From Phycisphaeraceae bacterium (GTDB lineage: Bacteria; Planctomycetota; Phycisphaerae; Phycisphaerales; Phycisphaeraceae): 64,000 nt of DNA. How positions within the stretch are numbered: the first letter of the stretch is position 1; each line of letters starts with the position of its first letter. Made by a program: the position numbers and the translations under genes. The stretch is from contig JAJDCU010000073.1 of the NCBI GenBank assembly GCA_029260655.1, forward strand, positions 1-64,000. The letters are read 5' to 3'. The notes under the pieces were generated by a model, which saw only the letters and a list, made by a program, of their open reading frames with translations, was not told where the DNA came from and searched no databases. Positions 1-7,296 of this stretch are shown in pieces.

Positions 1-1362
1 GGTCTTGCCGTCCTTGCCCTTGCGGATTCTGGTGGTGCCGTTGGGGGCAAATTCGATCTGGTCGCCGTTGGGCTTGGTCACGCTGGAGCCCCACGTATCG
101 CTGTCCGGGCCGGTCCAGATCTCGGTGCCGTCCTTGAGGACGATCTTGACGGACTTGTCGTGCTTGCTGGGCGTGACGCTGGTGGCGTTCTTGAGGTCGT
201 CCCGGCTGAGTCCAGCCTGACGCAGGGTGTCGTCCAGGGTGGTGTTGCGGTTAGGGTGCTTGCTCTTCTTGCCGCCGTTGGCCGCGCCGCCCTTACGCTT
301 GGGGAACATCAGGTCCATCAGGTCGTCGTAGGTCATGCCGGCTTTGAATAATTCGTCGAAGAACTTCATCGGCCGAGTGATCGTGTTGCCGTCCTTGTCG
401 GTGATGGTCAGTGTGTTCTTGTCACCGTCGTGGACGATGGTCGTGCCGTCGGGCTTACGGGTAAGGGTGCCGCTCTTGGGGTTCTTGACGTTGCGTCGCG
501 AGACGGTGCCGTCCGGGTAGATCTGTGTCTCGTCGCCGTTAGGCTCGGTGACGCTGGTGCCGAACCCGTCGCTGTCCGGGCCGGTCCAGATCACCGTGCC
601 GTCGCCGAGTGTGATCTTGGTGGAGCCGGTTTCGACGGTCTCGGTCTTGGTCGTGGAACTCTTGAGCCGGTTGGGATTGATCGAAGTCACGCTCAGGGCC
701 TTGCCGAGGGTGGTGTTCTTCTCGTTCTTATCTTTCTGCTGGGGCTTCCCGTTCTTGGCCAGCGAGTCCATCCTGGCGAGGCGGTCGGCCAGTTCGTTGG
801 TGCGGTCGCGGTGGTTGTCCCAGGTATGGACTCGGCCACTGGCTTTTCTTAGAAATTTCGATGCACGGTCGACGGTTTGGGTACGGTTGCGGTTGGCGTT
901 GGCGCCGTTGTCCTTCGGGCACGGGTCATTGACCTGCTCGGCCTCAAGGTCGCGAGCGGTGCGTGTGCCGTTAGGCGTTCTGAGGACCGGTCGGCCGGGC
1001 AGGCCGTCTTCGGGCTTGTTGCCGGAGTCGGCGTTGGCTTCTTCCAGTTCCAGGTCACGTGCCGGTCGGGTGCCGTTGGGGGTCTTGACGACCGGCCGGC
1101 CGGGCAGTCCGTCTTCGGGCTTGGTGCCGGAATCGGCGTTGGCTACTTCCAGTTCCAGGTCACGTGCCGGGCGGGTGCCGTTGGGGGTCTTGACGACCGG
1201 GGTGCCGTGCAGGCCGTCGCGGGGGTCTTCTTGCTTGACGACCGGGCGGTCGTTCTTGGCGCCCGTTTTCGGGCAGGGGTCGGGGTTGGCGTTGGCTGTG
1301 TTGGCTACCAGAAGGGCGGCGGCCACGGCCAGGGTCAGGATGATGTTTTCGATGCGGTTCAT
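1..1362 (-). CDS. Exported repeat-rich protein, 3' end outside window
   Basis: The frame is open from an ATG at 1362 to the left edge of the window, so the gene is partial (454 codons seen). The N-terminus is a signal peptide (MNRIENIILTLAVAAALLVA, with a cut probably after NANA), so the product is exported. Residues about 50-146 are three 35-residue tandem repeats around 'VVKTPNGTRPARDLELE'. Two later, widely separated blocks share 'IWTGPDSD..G(T/S)SVT.PNGD', each followed by a P(D/N)GT turn, giving a beta-rich, Asn/Asp/Gly-turn repeat look. It lies 82 bases downstream of the CsgG-like gene on the same strand and is probably cotranscribed. No enzyme motif was recognised. A substrate or partner role for the CsgG-like pore is only inferred from position. 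Confidence 0.75.
   Translation of the reverse strand, partial: MNRIENIILTLAVAAALLVANTANANPDPCPKTGAKNDRPVVKQEDPRDGLHGTPVVKTPNGTRPARDLELEVANADSGTKPEDGLPGRPVVKTPNGTRPARDLELEEANADSGNKPEDGLPGRPVLRTPNGTRTARDLEAEQVNDPCPKDNGANANRNRTQTVDRASKFLRKASGRVHTWDNHRDRTNELADRLARMDSLAKNGKPQQKDKNEKNTTLGKALSVTSINPNRLKSSTTKTETVETGSTKITLGDGTVIWTGPDSDGFGTSVTEPNGDETQIYPDGTVSRRNVKNPKSGTLTRKPDGTTIVHDGDKNTLTITDKDGNTITRPMKFFDELFKAGMTYDDLMDLMFPKRKGGAANGGKKSKHPNRNTTLDDTLRQAGLSRDDLKNATSVTPSKHDKSVKIVLKDGTEIWTGPDSDTWGSSVTKPNGDQIEFAPNGTTRIRKGKDGKT
925..1215 (-). repeat. Tandem 105-bp coding repeat, about 2.8 copies
   Basis: Units start at 1215, 1110 and 1005 (minus strand) with an exact spacing of 105 bases, giving 35 amino acids per unit. 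The first two copies are nearly identical at the DNA level, which suggests recent duplication. The third is diverged and incomplete. Confidence 0.9.
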
Positions 1363-1444
1363 GGTTATCACTTTTCTTTCGTGTAGATGTATTTGTTGTG
1401 TGTTTGTGGTTCTTTTGGTTGTCTTAGGTGTTTAGGTCCGTGGG

Positions 1445-2482
1445 TTACTCGATGACCAGGTCGTTACGCTGCGGTTCGACGTCCAGGTGCTTGTGGAAGG
1501 TGCCGATCGCGAGCTTCTCTTCGACCTCGGTGATCTCGATCGTGCCGATCTGACGCTTACGCTGGCCCAGCACCTCGCCGGTGGTCGGGTCGGTCAGGGT
1601 CTTGGTGATGCGGTAGACCTTGAAGCTGTCGCCGATGTGGATGTTGCTGCTGGAGCCGGCGTTGAGGTAGACCTCGCCGAGTTCGGCGTCGACGACCCGG
1701 CCGGTCCACTTGACGGCGGCGGCCTCGGCGGCGAAGCGCTGGGCGATCTCGTTGATCGCACGACGGCAGGCCTCACCAAGCGGGGTTGAGTTGAACTTGT
1801 TCCCGCCGAAGCTGAAACCCTTGAAGTTGATGTTCCCAGCCAGAGCGCTGGACTTGATCTTTTCGCGGACGGTGTAGCTCTTAACAACCTGGCCGGTCGT
1901 GGCGTCGACGATGCGGATGTCGATCGCGACGTAGCCCTTTGACCACTGCGGGGAGATCGCACCGCCCAGGTCCGAGCCGCGGAAGCCGAAGCTCACCCCG
2001 CCGCCGGAGTTGTTCTGGCCAAACTCGGTGACGCTGCCCATGATCAACAGTTGTGCGCCGAAGAGGTTGCCGGCCTGAGCGCCGCTCTCGGCGTTGGTCA
2101 GCCCGTTGGCGGCGAGCTGCTGCTCGCTCATGACCGAGCTGAGGTTGCCGCGTTCAAGAACGATGACGCTTTCGGATTCGATCAGTGCGGTGGTCAGCAT
2201 CGCCGACAGGCCGCCGCCGACGTCCCAGCCGCCGTGGGCGGAAGTAAACGAGCCGATGGCGTCAAAATGGTCCACGGCCACGGTCCGCTTGGGGCCGGGG
2301 ATCGTAGGAAGCGGGGCAGACAGCATCGCCAGATGCTCGGCCGCCTCGACCTGGATCTTGTCGTTGTCACGCTTGCGGTTCTTTTCCTTGTCGCCGAACC
2401 ACGCGTTGGCGGGGGTCGAGCCCAAGGTCAGCATCAGGACGGTCAGGGTCAGGATCGAAATTTTGTGGGTCTTGGTCGTCAT
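1445..2482 (-). CDS. CsgG/HfaB-like outer-membrane secretion component
   Basis: The 345-residue product begins with a signal peptide (MTTKTHKISILTLTVLMLTL, cut after PANA). The middle has the CsgG-type core: 'KRTVAVDHFD', 'LSAMLTTALIESESVIVLERGNL', 'GAQLLIMGSVTEFG' and a 'YVAIDIRIVDATTGQVVKSYTV' strand. The last 90 residues resemble a FlgT-C-like beta domain ('GEVYLNAGSSSNIHIGDSFKVYR'). CsgG proteins form outer-membrane pores that export curli subunits. No lipobox cysteine is seen at the signal cleavage site, unlike E. coli CsgG, so anchoring may differ. The next gene on the same strand encodes a repeat-rich exported protein. Family assignment is good; the curli role is inference. Confidence 0.82.
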   Translation of the reverse strand: MTTKTHKISILTLTVLMLTLGSTPANAWFGDKEKNRKRDNDKIQVEAAEHLAMLSAPLPTIPGPKRTVAVDHFDAIGSFTSAHGGWDVGGGLSAMLTTALIESESVIVLERGNLSSVMSEQQLAANGLTNAESGAQAGNLFGAQLLIMGSVTEFGQNNSGGGVSFGFRGSDLGGAISPQWSKGYVAIDIRIVDATTGQVVKSYTVREKIKSSALAGNINFKGFSFGGNKFNSTPLGEACRRAINEIAQRFAAEAAAVKWTGRVVDAELGEVYLNAGSSSNIHIGDSFKVYRITKTLTDPTTGEVLGQRKRQIGTIEITEVEEKLAIGTFHKHLDVEPQRNDLVIE

Positions 2483-2715
2483 CGTTCGTTTCCTTCCAAA
2501 AGGGGGTTAGGGTTGTGTGTCCGCATAGGTATTCACGATGGGCGTGCCACAACGGCCCGATGGCTGTACCAAGTGGGGGGGGGTGGGCGAGATATGTCTG
2601 TCCCGAGAATCACTAAGAAATGATTGGCAAACTACTTACGGGCACAGATGTGGACCAGAAATAATCGTCACCCCCAGAAGCTTCGCCGGTATGGCTTGGG
2701 ATGTCTTCAAGAATT

Positions 2716-2772
2716 GGGTAAAATAGCCCAAGTTGTCTATGGCATAATTCCCCGATATAGGGTAATATAGCC
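2716..2772. promoter_or_regulatory. Twin GGGTAAWATAGCC direct repeats upstream of sigma-54 activator
   Basis: GGGTAAAATAGCC at 2716-2728 and GGGTAATATAGCC at 2760-2772 differ by one base. They are 44 bases apart, about four helical turns, and the second ends 27 bases before the ATG at 2800. This suggests a transcription-factor site pair controlling the activator gene. The rest of the 317-base spacer (2483-2799) holds no ORF I can support. It has a G-run near 2574-2584 and a TGGCACG word on the minus strand at 2543-2549, discussed as a possible -24 box. Confidence 0.4.
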
Positions 2773-2799
2773 TAGTTCTAATTCTCCACGAAGGCCCCC

Positions 2800-4371
2800 A
2801 TGCCTGACGACCTGCTGCCTGAAACCGCCACAGCGCTGGATCGCAAGACCTTGCTGGCCTTGGTCGAGGCCAGCCACGCGGTCAACCGGGGCCTGGAGCT
2901 GGCGGAAGTCTTTGAGTTGTTGGTGCGCAGTGCCGCGGGGGTGCTGCACGCTCAGGGCGCCAGCGTGCTGATGCTGTCGGACGCCGGGGACGAGCTGGTG
3001 TTCCAGGCGGCGGTCGGGCCCGGCAGCAGGGGGCTCGTCGGCACGCGGATCGGCGCTGACCAGGGCATCGCCGGGCAGGTCCTCAAAACCGGGCGGGCGG
3101 CCCGGATCGACGACACCTCGCTGAACCGTAACTTCCTGCCCGACATCGACCGCAAGACCCACACCCGTACCCACGGCCTGCTCGCCGCACCCCTGGTCCA
3201 CGGCAGCGAAGCCATCGGTGTCGTCGAAGTGGTCAACCCGACCAAGAAAAAGCAATTCACCGACCGAGATCTGGAGCTGTTAAAGCTCTTCGCCAACCTC
3301 ACCGCCTCGGCCGCGCGCAACGCACAGGCGCTGGACCGGCTCAAACGCGAGAACCTGACGCTCCGAGATGCCGCGCCCCCGCCGACCGTCGTCGGCAACG
3401 CCCCTTCGATCCGCGCGGCGCTGCGGCTGGCGCGCAAGGTCGCCCCAACCCGGACCAGCGTCCTGCTGACCGGGCAGACCGGGACCGGCAAGGAGGTCAT
3501 GGCCCGGGCGCTGCACAGCCTTAGCCCCCGACGTGACAGCCCCTTCGTGGCGGTCAACTGCGCCGCGCTGACCGAGACCTTATTAGAGAGCGAGTTGTTC
3601 GGGCACGAGAAGGGGGCCTTCACCGGCGCGACCGATCAGCGGCCGGGGCGCTTCGAGTTGGCTGAGGGAGGCACGCTTTTCCTCGATGAGATCGGGGAGA
3701 TGGGCCTTTCCAGCCAGTCGCGCCTGCTGCGCGTGCTTCAGGAGCGGGAGTTCACCCGTGTCGGCGGAACACAGACGCTTCGGTGTGATGTGCGTGTGAT
3801 CGCAGCAACCAACCGCGACCTCAAGGCAGAGTCCGCCCTTGGCCGGTTCCGTGAGGACCTGTACTACCGGCTGAACGTCTTCCCGATCGAGCTGCCGCCG
3901 CTTGCTCAGCGCCTGGAAGATGTACCCGTGCTCGTGGCACACTTCCTGGAGCAGTTAGGCCCGGAGCTCGGGATTGAATCGATCTCGATTGCCGACGAAG
4001 CGCTCGCCACCTTGTCGGCTTATCGCTGGCCGGGCAACATCCGCGAGCTGCGCAACGTCACCGAACGGGCGGCACTCCTCAGTGACGGACGGATCGGATT
4101 GAGTGACCTGCCCGGTGAGGTCACATCTGAAATATCTCCGATGGGCGATCCGTCGTCTTGGGAACAGAGCACACCCAGCACCGTACCCGTCGCGCCGCAG
4201 GCCCCGGTTGAATCAAGCGGCTCGCGCCTCGCGAATCAGGAGCGTGAACTGGTCTGCCGAACCTTGACCCAGACCGGCTGGAACCAGTCCAAGGCGGCAC
4301 GGAAGCTGGGTGTCACGCGCGACGTGCTGCGCTACCGTGTAAAGAAGTATGGCCTGATCCCTCCGGACTAG
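2800..4371 (+). CDS. Sigma-54-dependent activator with GAF sensor domain
   Basis: The 523-residue protein has three parts. An N-terminal GAF domain (about 25-170) is a likely ligand sensor. A central AAA+ sigma-54 interaction domain (about 200-430) has Walker A 'GQTGTGKE', the sigma-54-contacting GAFTGA loop at 272-277 and Walker B '[11 protein letters not shown]'. A C-terminal Fis-type helix-turn-helix ends in '[25 protein letters not shown]'. Such proteins bind upstream sites and use ATP to open RNA polymerase-sigma-54 promoters. There is no receiver domain, so it is likely controlled through the GAF domain, as in NifA/FhlA-like proteins. It is divergent from the CsgG-like gene and ends 3 bases from the convergent LolD-like gene. 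Its target genes are unknown. Confidence 0.93.
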   Translation: MPDDLLPETATALDRKTLLALVEASHAVNRGLELAEVFELLVRSAAGVLHAQGASVLMLSDAGDELVFQAAVGPGSRGLVGTRIGADQGIAGQVLKTGRAARIDDTSLNRNFLPDIDRKTHTRTHGLLAAPLVHGSEAIGVVEVVNPTKKKQFTDRDLELLKLFANLTASAARNAQALDRLKRENLTLRDAAPPPTVVGNAPSIRAALRLARKVAPTRTSVLLTGQTGTGKEVMARALHSLSPRRDSPFVAVNCAALTETLLESELFGHEKGAFTGATDQRPGRFELAEGGTLFLDEIGEMGLSSQSRLLRVLQEREFTRVGGTQTLRCDVRVIAATNRDLKAESALGRFREDLYYRLNVFPIELPPLAQRLEDVPVLVAHFLEQLGPELGIESISIADEALATLSAYRWPGNIRELRNVTERAALLSDGRIGLSDLPGEVTSEISPMGDPSSWEQSTPSTVPVAPQAPVESSGSRLANQERELVCRTLTQTGWNQSKAARKLGVTRDVLRYRVKKYGLIPPD

Positions 4372-4374
4372 GTG

Positions 4375-5148
4375 TCAGGCCGCCGGCTCGTCGGTGAGCG
4401 ATCCCTCGCGGAGCCACAGGCTTCGGTCGGCTACGGCGGCGATGTCGTGGTCGTGGGTCACCATCACGACGGTCTGACCCTGTTGATGAAGCTCGGCGAT
4501 CAGTTGCATGATCTGCTGGCCGGTCTCGGAGTCGAGGTTGCCGGTCGGTTCGTCGGCCAGCAGGACATCGGGCTCGTTGACTAGCGCCCGGGCGATCGCG
4601 ACCCGCTGTCGTTCACCGCCGGAGAGCTTGCTGGGGCGGTGCTTCATCCGGTCGGCCAGCCCGACCCGCTCGAGCAACTCGATGGCGTGCTTGCGGGCCT
4701 TGGCACGGCGGATCGGCCAACCCGGAATCGACGAGCGGATCATCGCGCCGATCAGCACGTTCTGAAGCGCGGTCAGTTCCGGCAACAGGTGGTAGCTCTG
4801 AAAAACGAACCCGACCTGGCGGTTTCTGTAGCGGTCGATCTCCCCGCCGGGGAGCTTGAAGATGTCTTTGCCGTTGAACCTAACCGAGCCTAAGTCAGGC
4901 CGATCAAGCCCGCCGACCAGGTGCAATAGCGTGCTCTTTCCCGACCCCGAAGCGCCCATGACGGCGACCCACTCGCCTCGATCGACGTTCAGGTCTACGC
5001 CATGCAACACGTGCAGGTCCTGCCCGCCGATGCGGTAGTGCTTGTGCAGGTCCGTGACGGTGAGAAGGGGTTGGGGATTGGGGGTTGGGGATGGGAGGTT
5101 AGGGGAAACGGAAGTTGTTGAAGCGTGCTCGTTCATCGTATTAGCCAA
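4375..5148 (-). CDS. LolD-like ABC transporter ATP-binding protein
   Basis: This is an ABC ATPase of the LolD/MacB/FtsE class, with Walker A 'GASGSGKST', Q-loop '[18 protein letters not shown]', signature '[15 protein letters not shown]' and Walker B '[17 protein letters not shown]'. It probably powers the adjacent LolC/E-like permease in moving lipoproteins (or another substrate) out of the inner membrane. The first 28 residues (Pro/Asn/Ser-rich) are largely the translation of a heptanucleotide repeat run (5067-5105), so the N-terminus is not a conserved domain. The start at 5148 or 5136 is uncertain. The gene follows the permease by 28 bases and is probably in one operon. Confidence 0.9.
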   Translation of the reverse strand: MANTMNEHASTTSVSPNLPSPTPNPQPLLTVTDLHKHYRIGGQDLHVLHGVDLNVDRGEWVAVMGASGSGKSTLLHLVGGLDRPDLGSVRFNGKDIFKLPGGEIDRYRNRQVGFVFQSYHLLPELTALQNVLIGAMIRSSIPGWPIRRAKARKHAIELLERVGLADRMKHRPSKLSGGERQRVAIARALVNEPDVLLADEPTGNLDSETGQQIMQLIAELHQQGQTVVMVTHDHDIAAVADRSLWLREGSLTDEPAA

Positions 5149-5182
5149 TCACTAACCACTAACCAACAATCACCAATCACTC
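5067..5182. repeat. Two heptanucleotide-period repeat runs
   Basis: At 5067-5105 the plus strand reads in 7-base steps with the words GGGGTTG, GGGATTG, GGGGTTG, GGGATGG and GAGGTTA. At 5140-5182 the minus strand reads TGATTGG, TGATTGT, TGGTTAG, TGGTTAG, TGATTGG. The first run lies inside the 5' coding end of the LolD-like gene; the second spans the permease-ATPase junction. They resemble the heptanucleotide STRR repeats known from heterocystous cyanobacteria. Confidence 0.8.
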
Positions 5183-6820
5183 GTACCTCAGCGCCTCGAC
5201 CGGGTCGAGACGGGCGGCGAGTACCGCGGGGATCAACGCCCCGACGACGCTGGACAGGATCGCACCGAGCACAATAAAGAGGGCGTCGTAGAACTTGACT
5301 TTGTCGGGGATGCGGTCGAAGAAATAGGTCTGGGGGTCCCACATCTTGAAGCTGATTGCATGGTTGAGTTTGTACGCGAGGTCGCCGGCTCTATCCAGGC
5401 TGATCCACGCCCCGGCGAGCCCGGCAAGCATCAACACAAGCGCCCCCAGCACCGCAAACCTCAGCGCCTTGCGCCTGGGATACCCGATAGCTCCGCCCAC
5501 AACAGCGCCGATCAGTGCCCCGCCTCCAGCACACCAGGCGTAGTGCGCGCTCACACCCAAGTGGTTCGCCAGCCAGTACTGGATCTCGTTGAGGTGCCAG
5601 ACGATCCCGAGCGCAAGCGACAGGCCCAGCAGTGAGCCGACGACGCCGACCGCCAGCCCGTAGCCCAGGAACAGGCCCATGATGCCGCCCTGGCTCGCAC
5701 CGATCGCGCGGAGCACGCCGATGTCCCGCGTTTTCTCCAGCACCGTCATGTAGAACGTCGTCGCCACCATGACCACGGCGACGATGCTGATGATCACAAA
5801 GAGGAACGTCACCATGCCCTTCTCGTTCTTGACCGCGTTGATGAACTGGGCGTGTCGCTGTTTCCAGGTGCGCACCACGGGTGGGAACTGATCGGGGCGC
5901 GTCTCGAAAAAGCGCTTGACTTCTTCCTTCACGGCCCCGTGGACCTGTTCGAGGCTGTACTTCTCGGCCCCGCGCAGCACGAGCTCGGAGGTGCGCGCCG
6001 GCTTGACCGAGACCCCGGGCAGTGTTTCACCGGTCTCCGGGTCGATGTTCTCGGTTTTCTGGCCGTGCATCCCGAGCTTTTCTTGGAGGACGTCGAACCG
6101 GACGAATACCTGGCTCTTGTCGATGTCGTAGAGCCCGGACTTAAACTCGTTGACGACGGCCGCCTTGCCGTGCTCCGGGCCAAGGTTCGCAGGCGCGCCG
6201 CGCTCGGTCAGGGGCAGGAGGGTCAGGGTCGCCTGTGACTGGACGGCGCTTAGGCTGAAGTTGTATTGCCCGTGCTCGTCGCGGCGGTGCGCGGGGTTGA
6301 CCTCGATCCCGATGACCATCCCCGGCATGTCCAGGCCCTTGGGGTCGAGTGTCATCGCCAGTCGTTTAAGGTCGAAACCCTGAGGGACAGGATCCCCGGG
6401 GTCGGGCTCCAACCCGTAGCGGTCGAACATGTCGTTAGCCGACCACTGAAGGGTGTCTTCATAGCGGACGATCCTGGCGAAGCCTTCGGGTTCGATGCCC
6501 ATGATGTTGACGCCGATGGTCTGCCCGAACAGGTTGACCATCCCGAAGGTGGAGATGACAGGCGAGACAGCGTCGACCTCGTCAAGCTTCTCAAGCCGAA
6601 TCGAAAGGTCTTCGTAATGCGCGAACCCGGTCAGCGATTGCGCCGAGACGGTGACATCCCCGGTGAGCTGCTTGGCCGAGTCCTGGAGCATGTCCAGGAA
6701 CCCGCCCATGACGCTGATGACGATGATGACCATCGCCGTGCACAGCATCACCGCCAGCGCCGCAAACATCGGCCCGAGCTTGCGCCTTAGGTACTTCAGG
6801 ATGAGGGTAAGTTTGTACAT
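5177..6820 (-). CDS. LolC/LolE-type ABC transporter permease
   Basis: The 547-residue membrane protein starts at 'MYKLTLILKYLRRKLGPMF', followed at once by a first membrane helix (about 12-35), typical of LolC/E and FtsX-like permeases. A large periplasmic domain (about 40-330) is followed by the FtsX-type block 'FLFVIISIVAVVMVATTFYMTVLEKTRDIGVLRAIGAS' and further helices. It ends 'AARLDPVEALRYE', the usual tail of this family. It should pair with the LolD-like ATPase next to it. The two helices in the region 'GGALIGAVVGGAIG...LGALVLMLAGLAGAWI' look like an insertion. An in-frame upstream ATG at 6859 only adds translated repeat sequence, so I chose 6820. Confidence 0.9.
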   Translation of the reverse strand: MYKLTLILKYLRRKLGPMFAALAVMLCTAMVIIVISVMGGFLDMLQDSAKQLTGDVTVSAQSLTGFAHYEDLSIRLEKLDEVDAVSPVISTFGMVNLFGQTIGVNIMGIEPEGFARIVRYEDTLQWSANDMFDRYGLEPDPGDPVPQGFDLKRLAMTLDPKGLDMPGMVIGIEVNPAHRRDEHGQYNFSLSAVQSQATLTLLPLTERGAPANLGPEHGKAAVVNEFKSGLYDIDKSQVFVRFDVLQEKLGMHGQKTENIDPETGETLPGVSVKPARTSELVLRGAEKYSLEQVHGAVKEEVKRFFETRPDQFPPVVRTWKQRHAQFINAVKNEKGMVTFLFVIISIVAVVMVATTFYMTVLEKTRDIGVLRAIGASQGGIMGLFLGYGLAVGVVGSLLGLSLALGIVWHLNEIQYWLANHLGVSAHYAWCAGGGALIGAVVGGAIGYPRRKALRFAVLGALVLMLAGLAGAWISLDRAGDLAYKLNHAISFKMWDPQTYFFDRIPDKVKFYDALFIVLGAILSSVVGALIPAVLAARLDPVEALRYE

Positions 6821-6831
6821 GGAGGGAGGGG

Positions 6832-7292
6832 TGAACCGCCAAGACGCTGAGGACGCCAAGAAGAGAAGTCAGTCCACAGAGTAAACGATACGTTGGATGC
6901 CGTCCTTGAGTACGGGACATTGAAGTTGATCAGGAGGCCGAGTTGGCAATCCAAGGCCTTTAGATACGAAATCACTTGGGCCCGATGGATCGGGGCGATC
7001 TGATCCACGGTCTTTAGTTCAATAATGATCGCGCGTTCAACCAACAGGTCAATCCGGCCTTGCCCTATGTTCTGATCCCGGTAGCTCAAAGAGAAGGGGT
7101 GCTGCTGTTGGTAGGCAATCCCACGGTGGTCAAGTTCGACAGCCAAGGCAGATTCATAGACCGATTCAAGATAACCCGGGCCCAGTGCGCGGTGAACTTC
7201 GATGGCGGCCCCGATGACGTTGTGTGCGAGTCGGTCTGTCGTCTCGCTTGGCTCTTGCACTTTCTTGGCGTCCTCGGTGTCTTGGCGGTTCA
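6832..7292. mobile_element. 461-bp cassette with 31-bp terminal inverted repeats carrying a GxxExxY gene
   Basis: The left end (6832-6862, plus strand) and the right end (7292-7262, minus strand) both begin TGAACCGCCAAGAC and continue to GAGGACGCCAAGAA. They match at 29 of 31 positions. The unit sits exactly between lysS and the LolC/E-like gene. The lysS stop codon and the first ATG of the inner gene use bases at one edge, and the permease ATG lies 11 bases beyond the other edge. No transposase is present and no clear target duplication was seen. Mobility is therefore inferred from the symmetric ends and the position. Confidence 0.65.
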
Positions 7293-7296
7293 TCAT
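6869..7296 (-). pseudogene. GxxExxY family PD-(D/E)XK-like protein, frameshifted at 3' end
   Basis: The product matches the GxxExxY family of about 130 residues. It has 'NVIGAAIEVHRALGPGYLESVYESAL' (G-YL-E-SV-Y motif) and the nuclease-like core 'GRIDLLVERAIIIELKTVD' (D and E-x-K), and runs to 'GLLINFNVP'. There, near 6909-6916, the frame slips. The adjacent frame continues 'LKDGIQRIVYSVD' and stops at 6869, as expected for the family. The actual frame instead reads through the end repeat to a stop at 6796. One missing base, for example CCGGTACTC changed to CCGTACTC, explains this. The first codons (NRQDTEDAKK) are translated terminal repeat. The ATG at 7296 or 7293 overlaps the lysS stop. Function of the family is unknown. 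Confidence 0.8.

Noticed and set aside
925-1215. CRISPR-like array
   Set aside because: The 105-base units are contiguous, in frame and without spacers; they encode 35-residue protein repeats. No CRISPR array was seen anywhere in the window.
548-1435. 295-codon plus-strand open frame opposite the repeat-rich exported protein
   Set aside because: It is Val/Ser/Arg/Leu-rich low-complexity antisense sequence with no family pattern; the minus frame has a signal peptide and real repeats.
2528-2549. Full sigma-54 promoter before the csgG-like gene
   Set aside because: The -24 word is good but GC at -12 is missing (GT), so it is kept only as a weak observation, not a feature.
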